Positions 53,900-63,707 are shown, numbered from the stretch's first letter. The stretch is DNA of 64,000 nt from Thalassotalea_H castellviae (GCF_031846185.1 NZ_JAVRIF010000001.1:310001-374000); one strand, 5' to 3'. Translations and numbers: made by a program. Notes: a model not told the origin generated them from the letters alone.

Positions 53900-55255
53900 C
53901 TACACCTTAACAATTAAGTTATTTTTCATAGCATAGATTAGTGTTTCGTCTAACGCTTTTTCCAAAACGAATATCATCTCGTCTATTTGTGAGGTTGTAA
54001 TGATAAGTGGCGGACAAAATGCTAAAGAAGAGCCTGCAATCGCGCGCGTTATCATACCTAACCTCTGGCATGCCGCCATCGCATAATGACCGATGTCACC
54101 ATTAGGAAAAGCTTGACCTGTTTTTTTATTTGCCACCATTTCAACGGCCGCAATCATGCCTTTTCCACGTATCTCACCAACTAAAGGATGCGCGTTTAAT
54201 TTTTGGAGTTTAGACTGCATATAGTCACCTTTCACTGCAGCGTCATCGAACATATTATCTCTTTGATATATTTCCAAAGTTTTTAACGCAACAGCACACG
54301 CCACCGGATGACCTGAGTACGTATAACCGTGTCCGAATACTCCAACTTTATTACTAGGTTCAATTAATGCCTGATAGATATCGCCACTGATCAGTGAAGC
54401 ACTGATTGGCATATACGCTGAGGATAATTGTTTAGCTAACGTCATTAAATCGGGTGATTTTATTCCCATAGTATTACTACCAAAATCGTTACCCGTTCGG
54501 CCAAATGCAGTAATAACTTCATCGCACCAAAATAAAATATCGTACTTTTCCAAGATAGCTTGGACTTTTTCGTAATAACCTGGGGGTGGCACAATGACAC
54601 CACTGGCTCCAGTTATAGGCTCAACAATAAAAGCCGCGATAGTCTCAGGACCTTCTTCAATAATGAGTTTTTCTAGATTATTTGTGATCCTATCGACAAA
54701 CTCTATCTCACTTTCATTTTCTAATGCACCTCGGTAGTAATGGGGTGCATCTGTTCGTAAAATACCTAATGCCTCAAAAGGTAAATCAAAATTCGAGTGA
54801 TTTACAGGCAAGCCTGTTAAAGAAGCAGAAGCGATGGTCACACCATGATATGAGCGCTCTCTGGCGATTATTTTATACTTTTGTGGCTTTCCAATCGCAT
54901 TAAAATAGTATCGTAATAACTTAATATGAGTATCATTTGCGTCACTACCAGAATTACCAAAAAATACCTTTGCATTATTCATTGGTACCATAGAGGTTAA
55001 TTTCTCGGCCAAATCAATTCCCACTTGATGAGTTTTCCCACCAAACATATGGGAATAAGACAACTTACTCATTTGATCAGTGCAAGCATCAATCAATTCT
55101 TTATTGTTATAGCCTAAGGAAGAGCACCACAAACCAGCCATGGCTTCTAAATATTTATTTCCTTTATTATCATAAACATAAACACCTTCACCTCGTTCAA
55201 TGACTAAGTTACTTGGCTTTTTCAGATTGGTGGTTGGGTATATAATTTGGCTCAT
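53900..55255 (-). CDS. Class III aminotransferase (omega-amino acid/amine:pyruvate type)
   Basis: A 451-residue PLP enzyme of aminotransferase class III. AGLWCSSLGY near residue 40 and NSGSDANDTHIKL (about 105-117) form the PLP phosphate and substrate region. The Asp that contacts the pyridine ring is in LFWCDEVITAFGR. The PLP lysine is in MTLAKQLSSAYMP. GHGYTYSGHPVAC completes the family pattern. It moves an amino group from an amine or omega-amino acid to a keto acid, commonly pyruvate. It is divergent from a LysR regulator with 124 bp between, a usual pairing for control by substrate. No MocR-type box lies upstream. Confidence 0.9.
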   Translation of the reverse strand: MSQIIYPTTNLKKPSNLVIERGEGVYVYDNKGNKYLEAMAGLWCSSLGYNNKELIDACTDQMSKLSYSHMFGGKTHQVGIDLAEKLTSMVPMNNAKVFFGNSGSDANDTHIKLLRYYFNAIGKPQKYKIIARERSYHGVTIASASLTGLPVNHSNFDLPFEALGILRTDAPHYYRGALENESEIEFVDRITNNLEKLIIEEGPETIAAFIVEPITGASGVIVPPPGYYEKVQAILEKYDILFWCDEVITAFGRTGNDFGSNTMGIKSPDLMTLAKQLSSAYMPISASLISGDIYQALIEPSNKVGVFGHGYTYSGHPVACAVALKTLEIYQRDNMFDDAAVKGDYMQSKLQKLNAHPLVGEIRGKGMIAAVEMVANKKTGQAFPNGDIGHYAMAACQRLGMITRAIAGSSLAFCPPLIITTSQIDEMIFVLEKALDETLIYAMKNNLIVKV

Positions 55256-55379
55256 AATCAGTTATAGTCTTTGGTTATTGTTTAATAAATCGTATAAGAA
55301 CTTTTAATTTGTTTATATAATTACTTGCCTATACTTACATTTAGATATACAAATATAATAAAACTTTTCATGAGTCATT

Positions 55380-56306
55380 ATGGGTAGAAAAAAAGCCGCT
55401 CTTTCACGTCAACTTGCAGACATTGATTTACGTTTGTTAAATGTTTTTAAAGCTGTGGTTGATTACGGTGGATTTAGTGCCGCCGAACTCCCTCTTAACT
55501 TAGCGAACTCAACAATATCTAATTACATTTCAGATTTAGAAAAAAGATTAGATATGCATTTATGTATTAGAGGGCGTGCAGGATTTAATTTAACTGAACA
55601 CGGTGTAGTAGTTTATAATGCGACAACAGAGCTATTAGCTGCCATAGATCAATTCCGTACGACAATTAACCATTCACACAACCGACTTTCCGGCTATTTA
55701 CATATAGCGTTTGCTGAACACATGTTAAGTGTTCACAACTCATGTGTAACCGATGCACTAAAGTCTTTTACCCAATTAGCACCAGATGTAGAAGTAAAAA
55801 TCAGTACCATGAGTTCAGATGAAGTAACTATTGCGGTTCAAAACAAAAAAGTTGATATCGGTATTACCGTATTATCTGAGCGTTATCATGAAATAGAAAC
55901 GTTAGCTTTATTCTCTGAGGAAATGTATGTTTATTGCGCTAAAGGACATCCGCTTTATGAACAAAACAATATTACAACACAAGATTTACAACAGTACCCA
56001 TTTGTAGAATCTCCCCGGCTTTTGCGTGGCCGTGAACCTCATCCTGATATGGAGTTGTGGAAAAAAATGGCGAAAGCACATCATCAAGAAGCAAGAGCAA
56101 CGCTTATTTTAACAGGGGCATATCTTGGAATATTACCCAAACATATCGTGATGAATTGGGGATTAAATCAAAGAATGAAGCCGCTATTCCCTAAGCTTTA
56201 CGGGTATCAAAACACCTTTAAAGCAATTAGACGAAAAAATATCGGCAACGCGTTAATCTCAAATGCTTTTTATCAGTGTTTAACTGACTCATTGAAAGTT
56301 CAATAA
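55380..56306 (+). CDS. LysR-family transcriptional regulator
   Basis: A 308-residue regulator. The N-terminal winged helix-turn-helix (about 15-75) contains LLNVFKAVVDYGGFSAAELP and NLANSTISNYISDLEKRLDM. The substrate-binding domain has two alpha/beta lobes (about 100-300), including VDIGITVLSERYHEIETLAL. It is divergent from the class III aminotransferase and probably controls it and itself. Confidence 0.9.
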   Translation: MGRKKAALSRQLADIDLRLLNVFKAVVDYGGFSAAELPLNLANSTISNYISDLEKRLDMHLCIRGRAGFNLTEHGVVVYNATTELLAAIDQFRTTINHSHNRLSGYLHIAFAEHMLSVHNSCVTDALKSFTQLAPDVEVKISTMSSDEVTIAVQNKKVDIGITVLSERYHEIETLALFSEEMYVYCAKGHPLYEQNNITTQDLQQYPFVESPRLLRGREPHPDMELWKKMAKAHHQEARATLILTGAYLGILPKHIVMNWGLNQRMKPLFPKLYGYQNTFKAIRRKNIGNALISNAFYQCLTDSLKVQ

Positions 56307-56388
56307 ATATTGTTGTACAAAAACAATAGTAATTTTAACTACTGTATTAGGTTCCCGCTAGGTTCCATGATTTAAAATTTTCAGGAAA

Positions 56389-56416
56389 CAAAAAGGCTTA
56401 CATCGCTGTAAGCCTT
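56389..56416 (-). terminator. Terminator of the secG/tRNA-Leu transcript
   Basis: The minus strand has AAGGCTTAC and GTAAGCCTT around a 6-nt loop, followed by TTTTGTTTC, 13 bp past the 3' end of tRNA-Leu. Confidence 0.85.
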
Positions 56417-56428
56417 ATTCTATATAGT

Positions 56429-56513
56429 TGGTGCAGATGGAGAGACTCGAACTCTCACGCCCTAAGGCACCACCCCCTCAAGGTGGCGCGTCTACCAATT
56501 CCGCCACATCTGC
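56429..56513 (-). tRNA. tRNA-Leu (anticodon GAG)
   Basis: An 85-nt minus-strand tRNA with acceptor GCAGATG/CATCTGC, anticodon arm CCACC-TTGAGGG-GGTGG with GAG, a long class II variable arm, and encoded CCA. It lies 16 bp downstream of secG, as in many gammaproteobacteria. Confidence 0.96.
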
Positions 56514-56529
56514 AATTTAAAACTTTTAA

Positions 56530-56940
56530 CTAGTCTGGAATATCGCGGTTATCCGTTGCTTTCTTTTCTGAAGTAGCAGCAGCTGGTACATCAGGGTTTT
56601 CTGAAGCAACTGGTTCGGCACTTTCTTGAATTGGCGCAACATCATTACCTGGGATAGTTTGCTCAGCAGGAACAGCTAACTCGTTCCACTCATCACTTGA
56701 TTTCACACGATTTGCAGTTAAGTTACCTAACACTAAACTGATAACAAAAAAGGCAATGGCTAACCAAGTAGTGGCTTTAGTTAAAAAGTTACCCGAGCCA
56801 CTTGAACCAAAAATAGTTGCTGACGAGCCGGCACCAAATGATGCGCCCATATCAGCACCCTTACCTTGCTGAATTAACACTAAACCAATTAAGCAAATTG
56901 CTACAATTAGGTAAATTACAATTAAACTTTGATACAACAT
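56530..56940 (-). CDS. secG: Preprotein translocase subunit SecG
   Basis: A 136-residue inner-membrane protein. The first membrane segment (about 4-22) is followed by the conserved QQGKGADMGASFGAGSS loop and a second segment (about 54-74). The C-terminal tail (about 85-136) is rich in Pro, Ala, Glu and Ser and longer than in E. coli. SecG stimulates protein export through SecYE by changing topology during SecA cycling. It lies 6 bp after tpiA and is followed by tRNA-Leu, the standard neighbourhood. Confidence 0.92.
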   Translation of the reverse strand: MLYQSLIVIYLIVAICLIGLVLIQQGKGADMGASFGAGSSATIFGSSGSGNFLTKATTWLAIAFFVISLVLGNLTANRVKSSDEWNELAVPAEQTIPGNDVAPIQESAEPVASENPDVPAAATSEKKATDNRDIPD

Positions 56941-56946
56941 ATTTTA

Positions 56947-57714
56947 CTATCCTTTCGCAGCTGAACAAATCACTTTAAATTCGTCAACTTTTAAACTAGC
57001 ACCACCAATCAATCCACCATCGATATCTGGTTGTGCAAATAATGTTTCGCAGTTAGAAGCATTAACACTTCCACCATATAGCAATGGCACTTTGTTCGCT
57101 ATTTCAGCGTTACTCAGAGCAAGAAATTCTCGAATAAACTGATGCGTTTCTTGTGCCATTTCAGGTGATGCTGTTTTTCCTGTACCTATTGCCCAAACAG
57201 GCTCGTAAGCAATAACAACATCATCAAATTTTTCAATACCAATTTTGTCAATTACCGACTGTAATTGAGCCGATAATACAAGATTAGTTTGCTCGGTTTC
57301 TCGCTCCGCTTCACTTTCACCGATACATAATATTGGTGTTAAACCAGCATCAAGAACACAAGCCACTTTATCCGCAACTAACTTAGATGATTCTTTATAA
57401 ATATCGCGTCTTTCTGAATGCCCCACAATAACATATTGTACTGAACATTCCTTCAACATATCGATAGATATTTCACCTGTAAATGCACCGCTTTGATGTT
57501 CATTAACATTCTGACTGCCTAAATGAATGCTTTTTTGTAAGCCTTCGCGTTGAGCAATGGCTGTAAATGAAGCGAGATAAGGAAAGCTTGGACATACCAC
57601 TACATCAACATTTTCAGTCAAGTGTACAGCATTCAATCCAGTAATCATGTCATTGATTAACGATAAGTTGCCATTCATTTTCCAGTTGGCAGCTACAATT
57701 GAGCGTCTTTTCAT
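56947..57714 (-). CDS. tpiA: Triose-phosphate isomerase
   Basis: A 255-residue TIM-barrel enzyme that interconverts dihydroxyacetone phosphate and glyceraldehyde 3-phosphate. It has the N-terminal NWKMNG, the catalytic His in YVIVGHSERR, and the catalytic Glu in VIAYEPVWAIGTGKTA, followed by YGGSVNASN. All active-site elements are present at normal length. It lies between glmM and secG in a conserved order. Confidence 0.96.
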   Translation of the reverse strand: MKRRSIVAANWKMNGNLSLINDMITGLNAVHLTENVDVVVCPSFPYLASFTAIAQREGLQKSIHLGSQNVNEHQSGAFTGEISIDMLKECSVQYVIVGHSERRDIYKESSKLVADKVACVLDAGLTPILCIGESEAERETEQTNLVLSAQLQSVIDKIGIEKFDDVVIAYEPVWAIGTGKTASPEMAQETHQFIREFLALSNAEIANKVPLLYGGSVNASNCETLFAQPDIDGGLIGGASLKVDEFKVICSAAKG

Positions 57715-57814
57715 TTGTCTTTCCTAAATCAAAGCGGCGAGATATTAACGAACCTACTCACAAGATACAAGTATTTCACTTAATAACTTGTTCATTTGCT
57801 CAATATTCAACCGG

Positions 57815-59149
57815 TTAACAAGCTTTTTTGACGGCATCAGCAATTTCATTCGCTAAAGCGGTTACTTCATCAATTTCTGGACCTTCAACCATAACTCGAA
57901 TTAATGGCTCGGTTCCTGACTTTCTTAATAGCACTCGACCTCGTCCGGTAAGCTTTTCATTGACTTTATGAACCGAAGCGACCACTGAATCCGCTTGTAA
58001 CGGATCGTTATCACCCGAGAAACGAACGTTCACTAATACTTGTGGTAGTTTTGTCATGCCTTGGCGTAGTTCAAACAAGCTTTTCCCTGTTGAACAAACA
58101 GCCGTTAATACGTTTAATGCGGCAATTATGCCATCACCTGTAGATGTATGTCTTAAGTTAATCACATGACCTGAGTTTTCAGCACCTAATTGCCAACCAT
58201 TTTGCTTAAGCATTTCCATTACATAGCGATCACCTACTTTACTACGTGCAAAAGGTACTCCCATGTCAGCTAAAGCTAACTCTAGGCCCATATTACTCAT
58301 TAACGTACCAACAACGCCTCTAATACTTCCTGATTTCAAATCATGGCTAGCGATCACATAAACACATTCATCGCCATCTACAATATAGCCCGTGTGATCA
58401 ACCATCATCAAACGGTCACCATCACCATCTAAGGCGATTCCTAAATCAGCTTGATGTTCAACAACCGCTGCGCTTATCGCATCCATAGAGGTTGCGCCAC
58501 AGCCTTCATTGATATTTTTACCGTTTGGTGACGTACCAATTTCAATAACTTCAGCGCCTAATTCTCGAAAGACATTAGGTGCAATATGATAGGTTGCCCC
58601 ATGGGCACAATCGACGACAATTTTCATGCCCGACAAAGAATATTCACTCGGGAAGTTACTCTTACAAAATTCTATGTATCGCCCTGCTGCATCATCAATT
58701 CTATTCGCGCGCCCCAAATTAGCCGAATCAACACAACCCATGTCTTTATCAAGTTCAGCTTCAATAGCAAGTTCAACGTCATCAGGTAACTTTTGCCCAT
58801 CTTGTGAGAAAAACTTTATACCGTTATCGTAAAAAGGATTATGAGAGGCACTGATCACAATGCCTGCTTCAGCACGAAAAGTTTTGGTTAAATAAGCAAT
58901 AGCAGGAGTAGGCATTGGGCCTAATAAACCAATATCGATACCCGCGGCAGAAAAACCAGCCTCAAGTGCTGATTCAAACATATAGCCTGATATACGCGTG
59001 TCCTTACCCACCAATACTTTTTTTGTCCCTTTTGCTGCTAACACTTTACCTGCAGCATAACCAAGTTTCATCACAAACTCAGGGGTGATTGGATATTGCC
59101 CGACTAATCCTCTCACGCCATCAGTACCGAAATATCTTCTTTCAGACAT
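57815..59149 (-). CDS. glmM: Phosphoglucosamine mutase
   Basis: A 444-residue enzyme of the alpha-D-phosphohexomutase family. It has FGTDGVRG near the start, the active-site phosphoserine loop GIVISASHNPFYDNGIKFF, the metal loop IALDGDGDRLMMVD and the C-terminal LLRKSGTEPLIRVMVEG. It converts glucosamine 6-phosphate to glucosamine 1-phosphate for peptidoglycan and lipopolysaccharide precursors. It lies 23 bp after folP, as in many gammaproteobacteria. Confidence 0.96.
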   Translation of the reverse strand: MSERRYFGTDGVRGLVGQYPITPEFVMKLGYAAGKVLAAKGTKKVLVGKDTRISGYMFESALEAGFSAAGIDIGLLGPMPTPAIAYLTKTFRAEAGIVISASHNPFYDNGIKFFSQDGQKLPDDVELAIEAELDKDMGCVDSANLGRANRIDDAAGRYIEFCKSNFPSEYSLSGMKIVVDCAHGATYHIAPNVFRELGAEVIEIGTSPNGKNINEGCGATSMDAISAAVVEHQADLGIALDGDGDRLMMVDHTGYIVDGDECVYVIASHDLKSGSIRGVVGTLMSNMGLELALADMGVPFARSKVGDRYVMEMLKQNGWQLGAENSGHVINLRHTSTGDGIIAALNVLTAVCSTGKSLFELRQGMTKLPQVLVNVRFSGDNDPLQADSVVASVHKVNEKLTGRGRVLLRKSGTEPLIRVMVEGPEIDEVTALANEIADAVKKAC

Positions 59150-59172
59150 TATTTTTCCTTAATTTTAAAATT

Positions 59173-60015
59173 TCACTCGCAGGTGATTTTATGCGTAGTT
59201 GCTAATATTCTCATAGCGTCCATGGTTTCTTTAACATCATGCACACGTATTATTGATGCGCCATTTTGAACCGCTAGAATAGCAGTGGTAACACTACCAA
59301 CTAAACGCTCTGAAACATCTCTCTTTAATAAGTTACCTATCATAGATTTACGAGAAGTTCCTGACAAGAGGGGTAAACCTAACGTTTTAAATGAAGTTAA
59401 TTGCGACAGCAATTGATAATTTTGCTCAAGCGTTTTACCAAAACCAAATCCTGGATCTAAAATTATCCGTTGCTTATTGATACCTTTGGCTTCACATGCG
59501 GCAATACGTTGTTTAAAAAAAGTTGAAATATCTTCAATCAAATCATCATAATGAGGATTGTGCTGCATAGTTCTAGGTTGCCCTTGCATATGCATTAAAC
59601 AAACGGGCACAGTAGATTGAGCGACAACTGACAAACAATGATCATTTTGTAATGCTCGTACATCGTTAATTAAATCAGCGCCGTACTCTATAGCTGAAGC
59701 CATCACAGCTGATTTACTGGTATCAATTGATACCGCAACATCAAAACGCGCTTTAATTGCTTTTAGCACGGGAATAATACGAGAAATTTCATCGGATTCA
59801 GCCACATCGACAGCGCCCGGCCTAGTAGATTCACCACCAATATCAATAATATTTGCGCCATCGTTGATCATAGTTTCAACTTGACGAAGTGCATTATCGA
59901 TTTGTGTATATTGACCACCATCAGAAAAAGAATCAGGGGTGACGTTTAAAATGCCCATGATCTGAATATCTTGAGGAGCAAATGATATTCCAGCGGGGCT
60001 AGTTAAAATATTCAA
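59173..60015 (-). CDS. folP: Dihydropteroate synthase
   Basis: A 280-residue TIM-barrel enzyme joining p-aminobenzoate to dihydropterin pyrophosphate in folate synthesis. The motifs MGILNVTPDSFSDGG, IIDIGGESTRPGA, ILDPGFGFGKTLEQN and SGTSRKSMIG, together with the final RVHDVKETMDA, are all present. It is the sulfonamide target. It lies between ftsH and glmM, with the ftsH terminator-like hairpin 45 bp upstream. Confidence 0.95.
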   Translation of the reverse strand: MNILTSPAGISFAPQDIQIMGILNVTPDSFSDGGQYTQIDNALRQVETMINDGANIIDIGGESTRPGAVDVAESDEISRIIPVLKAIKARFDVAVSIDTSKSAVMASAIEYGADLINDVRALQNDHCLSVVAQSTVPVCLMHMQGQPRTMQHNPHYDDLIEDISTFFKQRIAACEAKGINKQRIILDPGFGFGKTLEQNYQLLSQLTSFKTLGLPLLSGTSRKSMIGNLLKRDVSERLVGSVTTAILAVQNGASIIRVHDVKETMDAMRILATTHKITCE

Positions 60016-60057
60016 ACAAGTCTCTTATTTTTATTAACGGTATAATTAAATAAAATA

Positions 60058-60090
60058 AAGCCCCGATTAACTAAGTTTAAATCGAGGCTT
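60058..60090 (-). terminator. Terminator-like hairpin after ftsH
   Basis: The minus strand has AAGCCTCGATT and AATCGGGGCTT around an 11-nt loop, followed by TTATTTTATTT. It may reduce read-through into folP rather than end all transcription. Confidence 0.65.
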
Positions 60091-60111
60091 GTTTTGCATT
60101 GCTGAGTAAAT

Positions 60112-62058
60112 TTATTTAGCCGGCATATCAGACGGCTTATCTAAATCAGGTTCAACTTTATTTTCATCTTTCGCGTCTTTTTTAGCCGCTCCAGATTTAG
60201 GTGGTTCATTTTTATCAATGTTATCGCCATGGAAATCTGACGGTGGACGAACTTCTCTACGCGCCATTAAGTCATCAATTTGTAACGCATCAATGGTTTC
60301 ATAGTGCATTAACGCATCTTTCATCGCGTGCAAAATATCAATATTGTCTTTTAATATTTGCTCAGCGCGTTGATAGTTACGATTCACAAATTCTTTTATT
60401 TCAGCATCAATCGCTTGCGCCGTTTCATCAGACATATTTAACGACTTAGCAGACGTTCGACCTAAAAATACTTCGCCTTCTTCTTCAGCAAATAACATAG
60501 GGCCCATTTTTTCAGATAAACCCCATTGTGTTACCATTTTTCGCGCTAGCTGAGTAGCACGTTCAATATCGTTAGAAGCTCCGGTAGAGACTTTGTCAGC
60601 ACCGTAAATCATTTCTTCAGCAATTCGGCCACCATAAAGTGATGAAATATTGCTTTCTAAATGCTGTTTAGAGTGACTAAATCTGTCTTGCTCAGGTAAA
60701 TACATAGTCACCCCTAACGCACGACCGCGAGGAATAATACTGACTTTGTAAACAGGATCATGATCTGGTACTAAACGACCAACAATGGCATGCCCTGCTT
60801 CATGATAAGCCGTCATCTCTTTTTCTGACTCAGTCATCACCATAGATTTACGCTCTGAGCCCATCAAGATCTTATCTTTTGCTTTTTCAAACTCTTCCAT
60901 TGATACAACACGGCGTGTGCAACGTGCAGCAAATAATGCAGCTTCATTAACTAAGTTAGCTAAATCAGCCCCTGAAAAACCAGGGGTACCACGGGCGATT
61001 ACAGATGCTTTTACATCATCACCTAAAGGTACTTTACGCATATGTACTTTTAAAATTTGCTCACGACCACGAATATCAGGTAATCCAACCGTTACTTGAC
61101 GGTCAAAACGACCTGGTCGTAATAAAGCTGGATCTAATACATCAGGGCGGTTAGTTGCAGCAATAACGATAACGCCTTCATTACCTTCAAAACCATCCAT
61201 TTCAACTAACATTTGGTTAAGTGTTTGTTCACGTTCATCGTGACCACCACCCATACCAGCGCCACGTTGGCGACCTACCGCATCAATTTCATCAATAAAG
61301 ATAATACAAGGTGCAGACTTTTTCGCTTGTTCAAACATATCACGTACGCGTGATGCACCAACACCGACAAACATTTCAACAAAATCTGAGCCTGAAATAG
61401 TAAAGAAAGGTACTTTCGCTTCACCAGCAATCGCTTTGGCTAATAATGTTTTACCTGTACCTGGTTGACCTACCATAAGAACACCAGATGGGATTCTACC
61501 ACCGAGTTTTTGGAATTTTGATGGGTCTTTTAAATAATCAACTAATTCAGAAACTTCTTCTTTTGCTTCATCACAACCTGCAACATCAGCAAACGTAGTT
61601 TTAATTTGATCTTCGCTAAGTAAGCGTGCTTTAGATTTACCAAATGACATGGCGCCTTTTCCGCCACCACCTTGCATTTGACGCATGAAGAAAATCCAGA
61701 CACCAATCAGTAAAATCATTGGGAACCAAGAAACGAAAATGGTCGTTAAGAAGCTTGTTTCTTCAGGTAATTCACCCGAAGCATTAACGCCTTGTTTAAC
61801 CAGATCATTAATTAAATCGCGATCATAACCACCGGGAATAACAGCAATAAAAGTTTCACCGCTACGTTTAACACCTTTAATGACACCATTTCGATCAACA
61901 TTCGCTTCTCTGATTTGTCCTTGACGAACATCTTGAATAAAACGCGTATAATCGACCTGTTGTTCATTAGCATTGTTTGGCGTAAAACTCTGAAATACTG
62001 ACATCAACACAACAGCTATTACTAACCACAAAATAAGATTTTTTGCCATATCGCTCAA
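60112..62058 (-). CDS. ftsH: ATP-dependent zinc metalloprotease FtsH
   Basis: A 648-residue membrane protease. Two N-terminal membrane segments (about 6-24 and 103-122) flank a periplasmic domain. The AAA+ domain has Walker A GQPGTGKTLL, the pore motif FVEMFVGVGA, Walker B IIFIDEIDAVGRQRG and the SRH region near AATNRPDVLD. The zinc-binding motif is AYHEAGHAIVG. It degrades membrane and regulatory proteins such as LpxC and sigma32. It follows rlmE by about 90 bp, the usual order. Confidence 0.97.
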   Translation of the reverse strand: MSDMAKNLILWLVIAVVLMSVFQSFTPNNANEQQVDYTRFIQDVRQGQIREANVDRNGVIKGVKRSGETFIAVIPGGYDRDLINDLVKQGVNASGELPEETSFLTTIFVSWFPMILLIGVWIFFMRQMQGGGGKGAMSFGKSKARLLSEDQIKTTFADVAGCDEAKEEVSELVDYLKDPSKFQKLGGRIPSGVLMVGQPGTGKTLLAKAIAGEAKVPFFTISGSDFVEMFVGVGASRVRDMFEQAKKSAPCIIFIDEIDAVGRQRGAGMGGGHDEREQTLNQMLVEMDGFEGNEGVIVIAATNRPDVLDPALLRPGRFDRQVTVGLPDIRGREQILKVHMRKVPLGDDVKASVIARGTPGFSGADLANLVNEAALFAARCTRRVVSMEEFEKAKDKILMGSERKSMVMTESEKEMTAYHEAGHAIVGRLVPDHDPVYKVSIIPRGRALGVTMYLPEQDRFSHSKQHLESNISSLYGGRIAEEMIYGADKVSTGASNDIERATQLARKMVTQWGLSEKMGPMLFAEEEGEVFLGRTSAKSLNMSDETAQAIDAEIKEFVNRNYQRAEQILKDNIDILHAMKDALMHYETIDALQIDDLMARREVRPPSDFHGDNIDKNEPPKSGAAKKDAKDENKVEPDLDKPSDMPAK

Positions 62059-62149
62059 CTTAATGACCTCTTGATAAATTTAACACCTAATGAATATTGT
62101 TCAAAAAACAACCCCAAAAAAGTGTCTTAAAATAATTATGTTTAATTTA

Positions 62150-62779
62150 CTACAATTTAAAGCCTGTCGCTACTAGATAAACCTCTCTTGATCTCGCACG
62201 AGACGATTGAGGCTTTCGAGTTTTAACCGTTTTAAATACTTGGCGGGTTTCTTTCATAAATTGTTCAAAGCCCTCACCTTGAAAAACTTTAACCACAAAC
62301 GCACCATTTTTTTTCAATACTTGATGACACATGTCTAAAGCTAACTCTACCAAATACATGCTTCGCGCAGAATCTGCACTATCATTTCCGGTAAAGTTTG
62401 CAGCCATATCAGACATCACCACATCAATATTTTTACCATTAATACGTGTTAGTAAAGCATCGAGTACAGCTTCCTCTCTAAAATCACCTTGCAGAAAATC
62501 GACGCCTGCTATGGGGTCCATCCCTAAAATATCGCAGGCAACTACTTGACCACTTTCGCCCACTGCTTTCACGGCATATTCTGACCAACCACCAGGTGCT
62601 GCGCCTAAGTCCACCACTTTCATACCGGGTTTGATCAATTTGTCTTTTTTATTGATTTCTTCAATTTTAAAAACAGCGCGAGAACGTAAGCCCAATTTTT
62701 TGGCTTTTTTTACGTACTCGTCTTCAAAATGTTCCTGCATCCATTTTTGGCTGCTATTTGATAATTTACTTTTACTCAT
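62150..62779 (-). CDS. rlmE: 23S rRNA 2'-O-ribose U2552 methyltransferase RlmE (FtsJ/RrmJ)
   Basis: A 209-residue SAM-dependent methyltransferase. The basic N-terminal region (QEHFEDEYVKKAKKLGLRSR) is followed by VVDLGAAPGGWSEYAV, which binds SAM, and VMSDMAANFTGN. The C-terminal FVVKVFQGEGFEQF and KPQSSRARSREVYLVA are diagnostic for the family. It methylates U2552 in the A loop of the large ribosomal subunit. It is divergent from yhbY with about 120 bp between. Confidence 0.96.
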   Translation of the reverse strand: MSKSKLSNSSQKWMQEHFEDEYVKKAKKLGLRSRAVFKIEEINKKDKLIKPGMKVVDLGAAPGGWSEYAVKAVGESGQVVACDILGMDPIAGVDFLQGDFREEAVLDALLTRINGKNIDVVMSDMAANFTGNDSADSARSMYLVELALDMCHQVLKKNGAFVVKVFQGEGFEQFMKETRQVFKTVKTRKPQSSRARSREVYLVATGFKL

Positions 62780-62902
62780 TTAGCTAACTTTTCACTTCGA
62801 CTGAATAAAAATCAAACAAAGCTTTACACGTTTTATTAGTATTACAAACAAGATGAGGGTAAAATAGCGTTAATTCAAGCTAACTTGTAACGAAAATTGT
62901 TA

Positions 62903-63199
62903 ATGAGCCTAAATAAAAAACAAATCCAGCATCTAAAAGGGCTGGCACATTCATTGAAACCTGTTGTTCTTCTTGGTAATAATGGATTAACGGAAGCGGT
63001 AGTTGCCGAAATCGACTTTGCTTTAAATCATCATGAATTAATTAAAGTAAAAATTCCAACCGATGATAGAGAAACCAAAGGATTAATTGTTGACGCAATT
63101 TGTCGTGAAACTGAATCCACGAAAGTACAAGTGATTGGTAAAACTTTAGTTATTTATCGCCAGTCGCCGGAACAGAAAATTCGTATTCCAAAACTATAA
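62903..63199 (+). CDS. yhbY: Ribosome assembly RNA-binding protein YhbY
   Basis: I prefer the ATG at 62903 (98 residues) over the in-frame TTG two codons earlier, because MSLNKKQIQHLKGLAHSLKP is the usual start. It is a CRM-domain protein with VVLLGNNGLTEAVVAEID and the basic loop HHELIKVKI. YhbY binds pre-50S ribosomal particles. It is divergent from rlmE, the standard arrangement. Confidence 0.94.
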   Translation: MSLNKKQIQHLKGLAHSLKPVVLLGNNGLTEAVVAEIDFALNHHELIKVKIPTDDRETKGLIVDAICRETESTKVQVIGKTLVIYRQSPEQKIRIPKL

Positions 63200-63243
63200 C
63201 GTTAACCTAAATCGATAACGTTTAAAGTTCAGTTAAAAAATGA

Positions 63244-63278
63244 AAAAAGCCAAGTAGTTTATTTACTACTTGGCTTTT
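63244..63278. terminator. Terminator after yhbY
   Basis: AAAAAGCCAAGTAGT and ACTACTTGGCTTTTT form a long perfect hairpin with flanking A and T runs. It can also serve the convergent lipoprotein gene. Confidence 0.92.
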
Positions 63279-63326
63279 TATTTTGCTTCATTAATATCGT
63301 TTTTAATGCACTAATATTTTTGCCTA

Positions 63327-63707
63327 TTAACGAGAAATGTTTCGTGAAAAGTCACCACCCTGACCAGTTTCAACAAGCTCTCCATTGACAAAATATAAAT
63401 AAGTACATTCGTCACGTGTTGTTAAACCATCTTTATGAATACGATTAGTACGATAAAATAAAACGCGTATTGCGTTACCATCTTTTTCATAAGTTTCATT
63501 AAAATCAGCAACACCAAGACGGTTAGTTACATCAATAATGCTAGAGTTTAAAGCAATGCGGCTGATTTTTTTTCTGTTAGTATATTCTCGATTTTCATAA
63601 TCACTCGACATATTGTATCCATCGTCACCACCAACAGACACAACACAGCCAGTTAATGATAAGGTTAACGGAGCAGCAATAATTAACGCTAAAATAGATT
63701 TTTTCAT
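63327..63707 (-). CDS. DUF3192 family lipoprotein
   Basis: A 126-residue predicted lipoprotein. The signal peptide ends in the lipobox LTGC, so the mature protein starts at about Cys 21. The mature region (NRKKISRIALNSSIIDVTNRLG, IRVLFYRTNRIHKDGLTTRD, ECTYLYFVNGELVETG) matches the small DUF3192 family of marine gammaproteobacteria, whose fold resembles the SmpA/BamE-like group. The function is not known. Confidence 0.8.
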   Translation of the reverse strand: MKKSILALIIAAPLTLSLTGCVVSVGGDDGYNMSSDYENREYTNRKKISRIALNSSIIDVTNRLGVADFNETYEKDGNAIRVLFYRTNRIHKDGLTTRDECTYLYFVNGELVETGQGGDFSRNISR

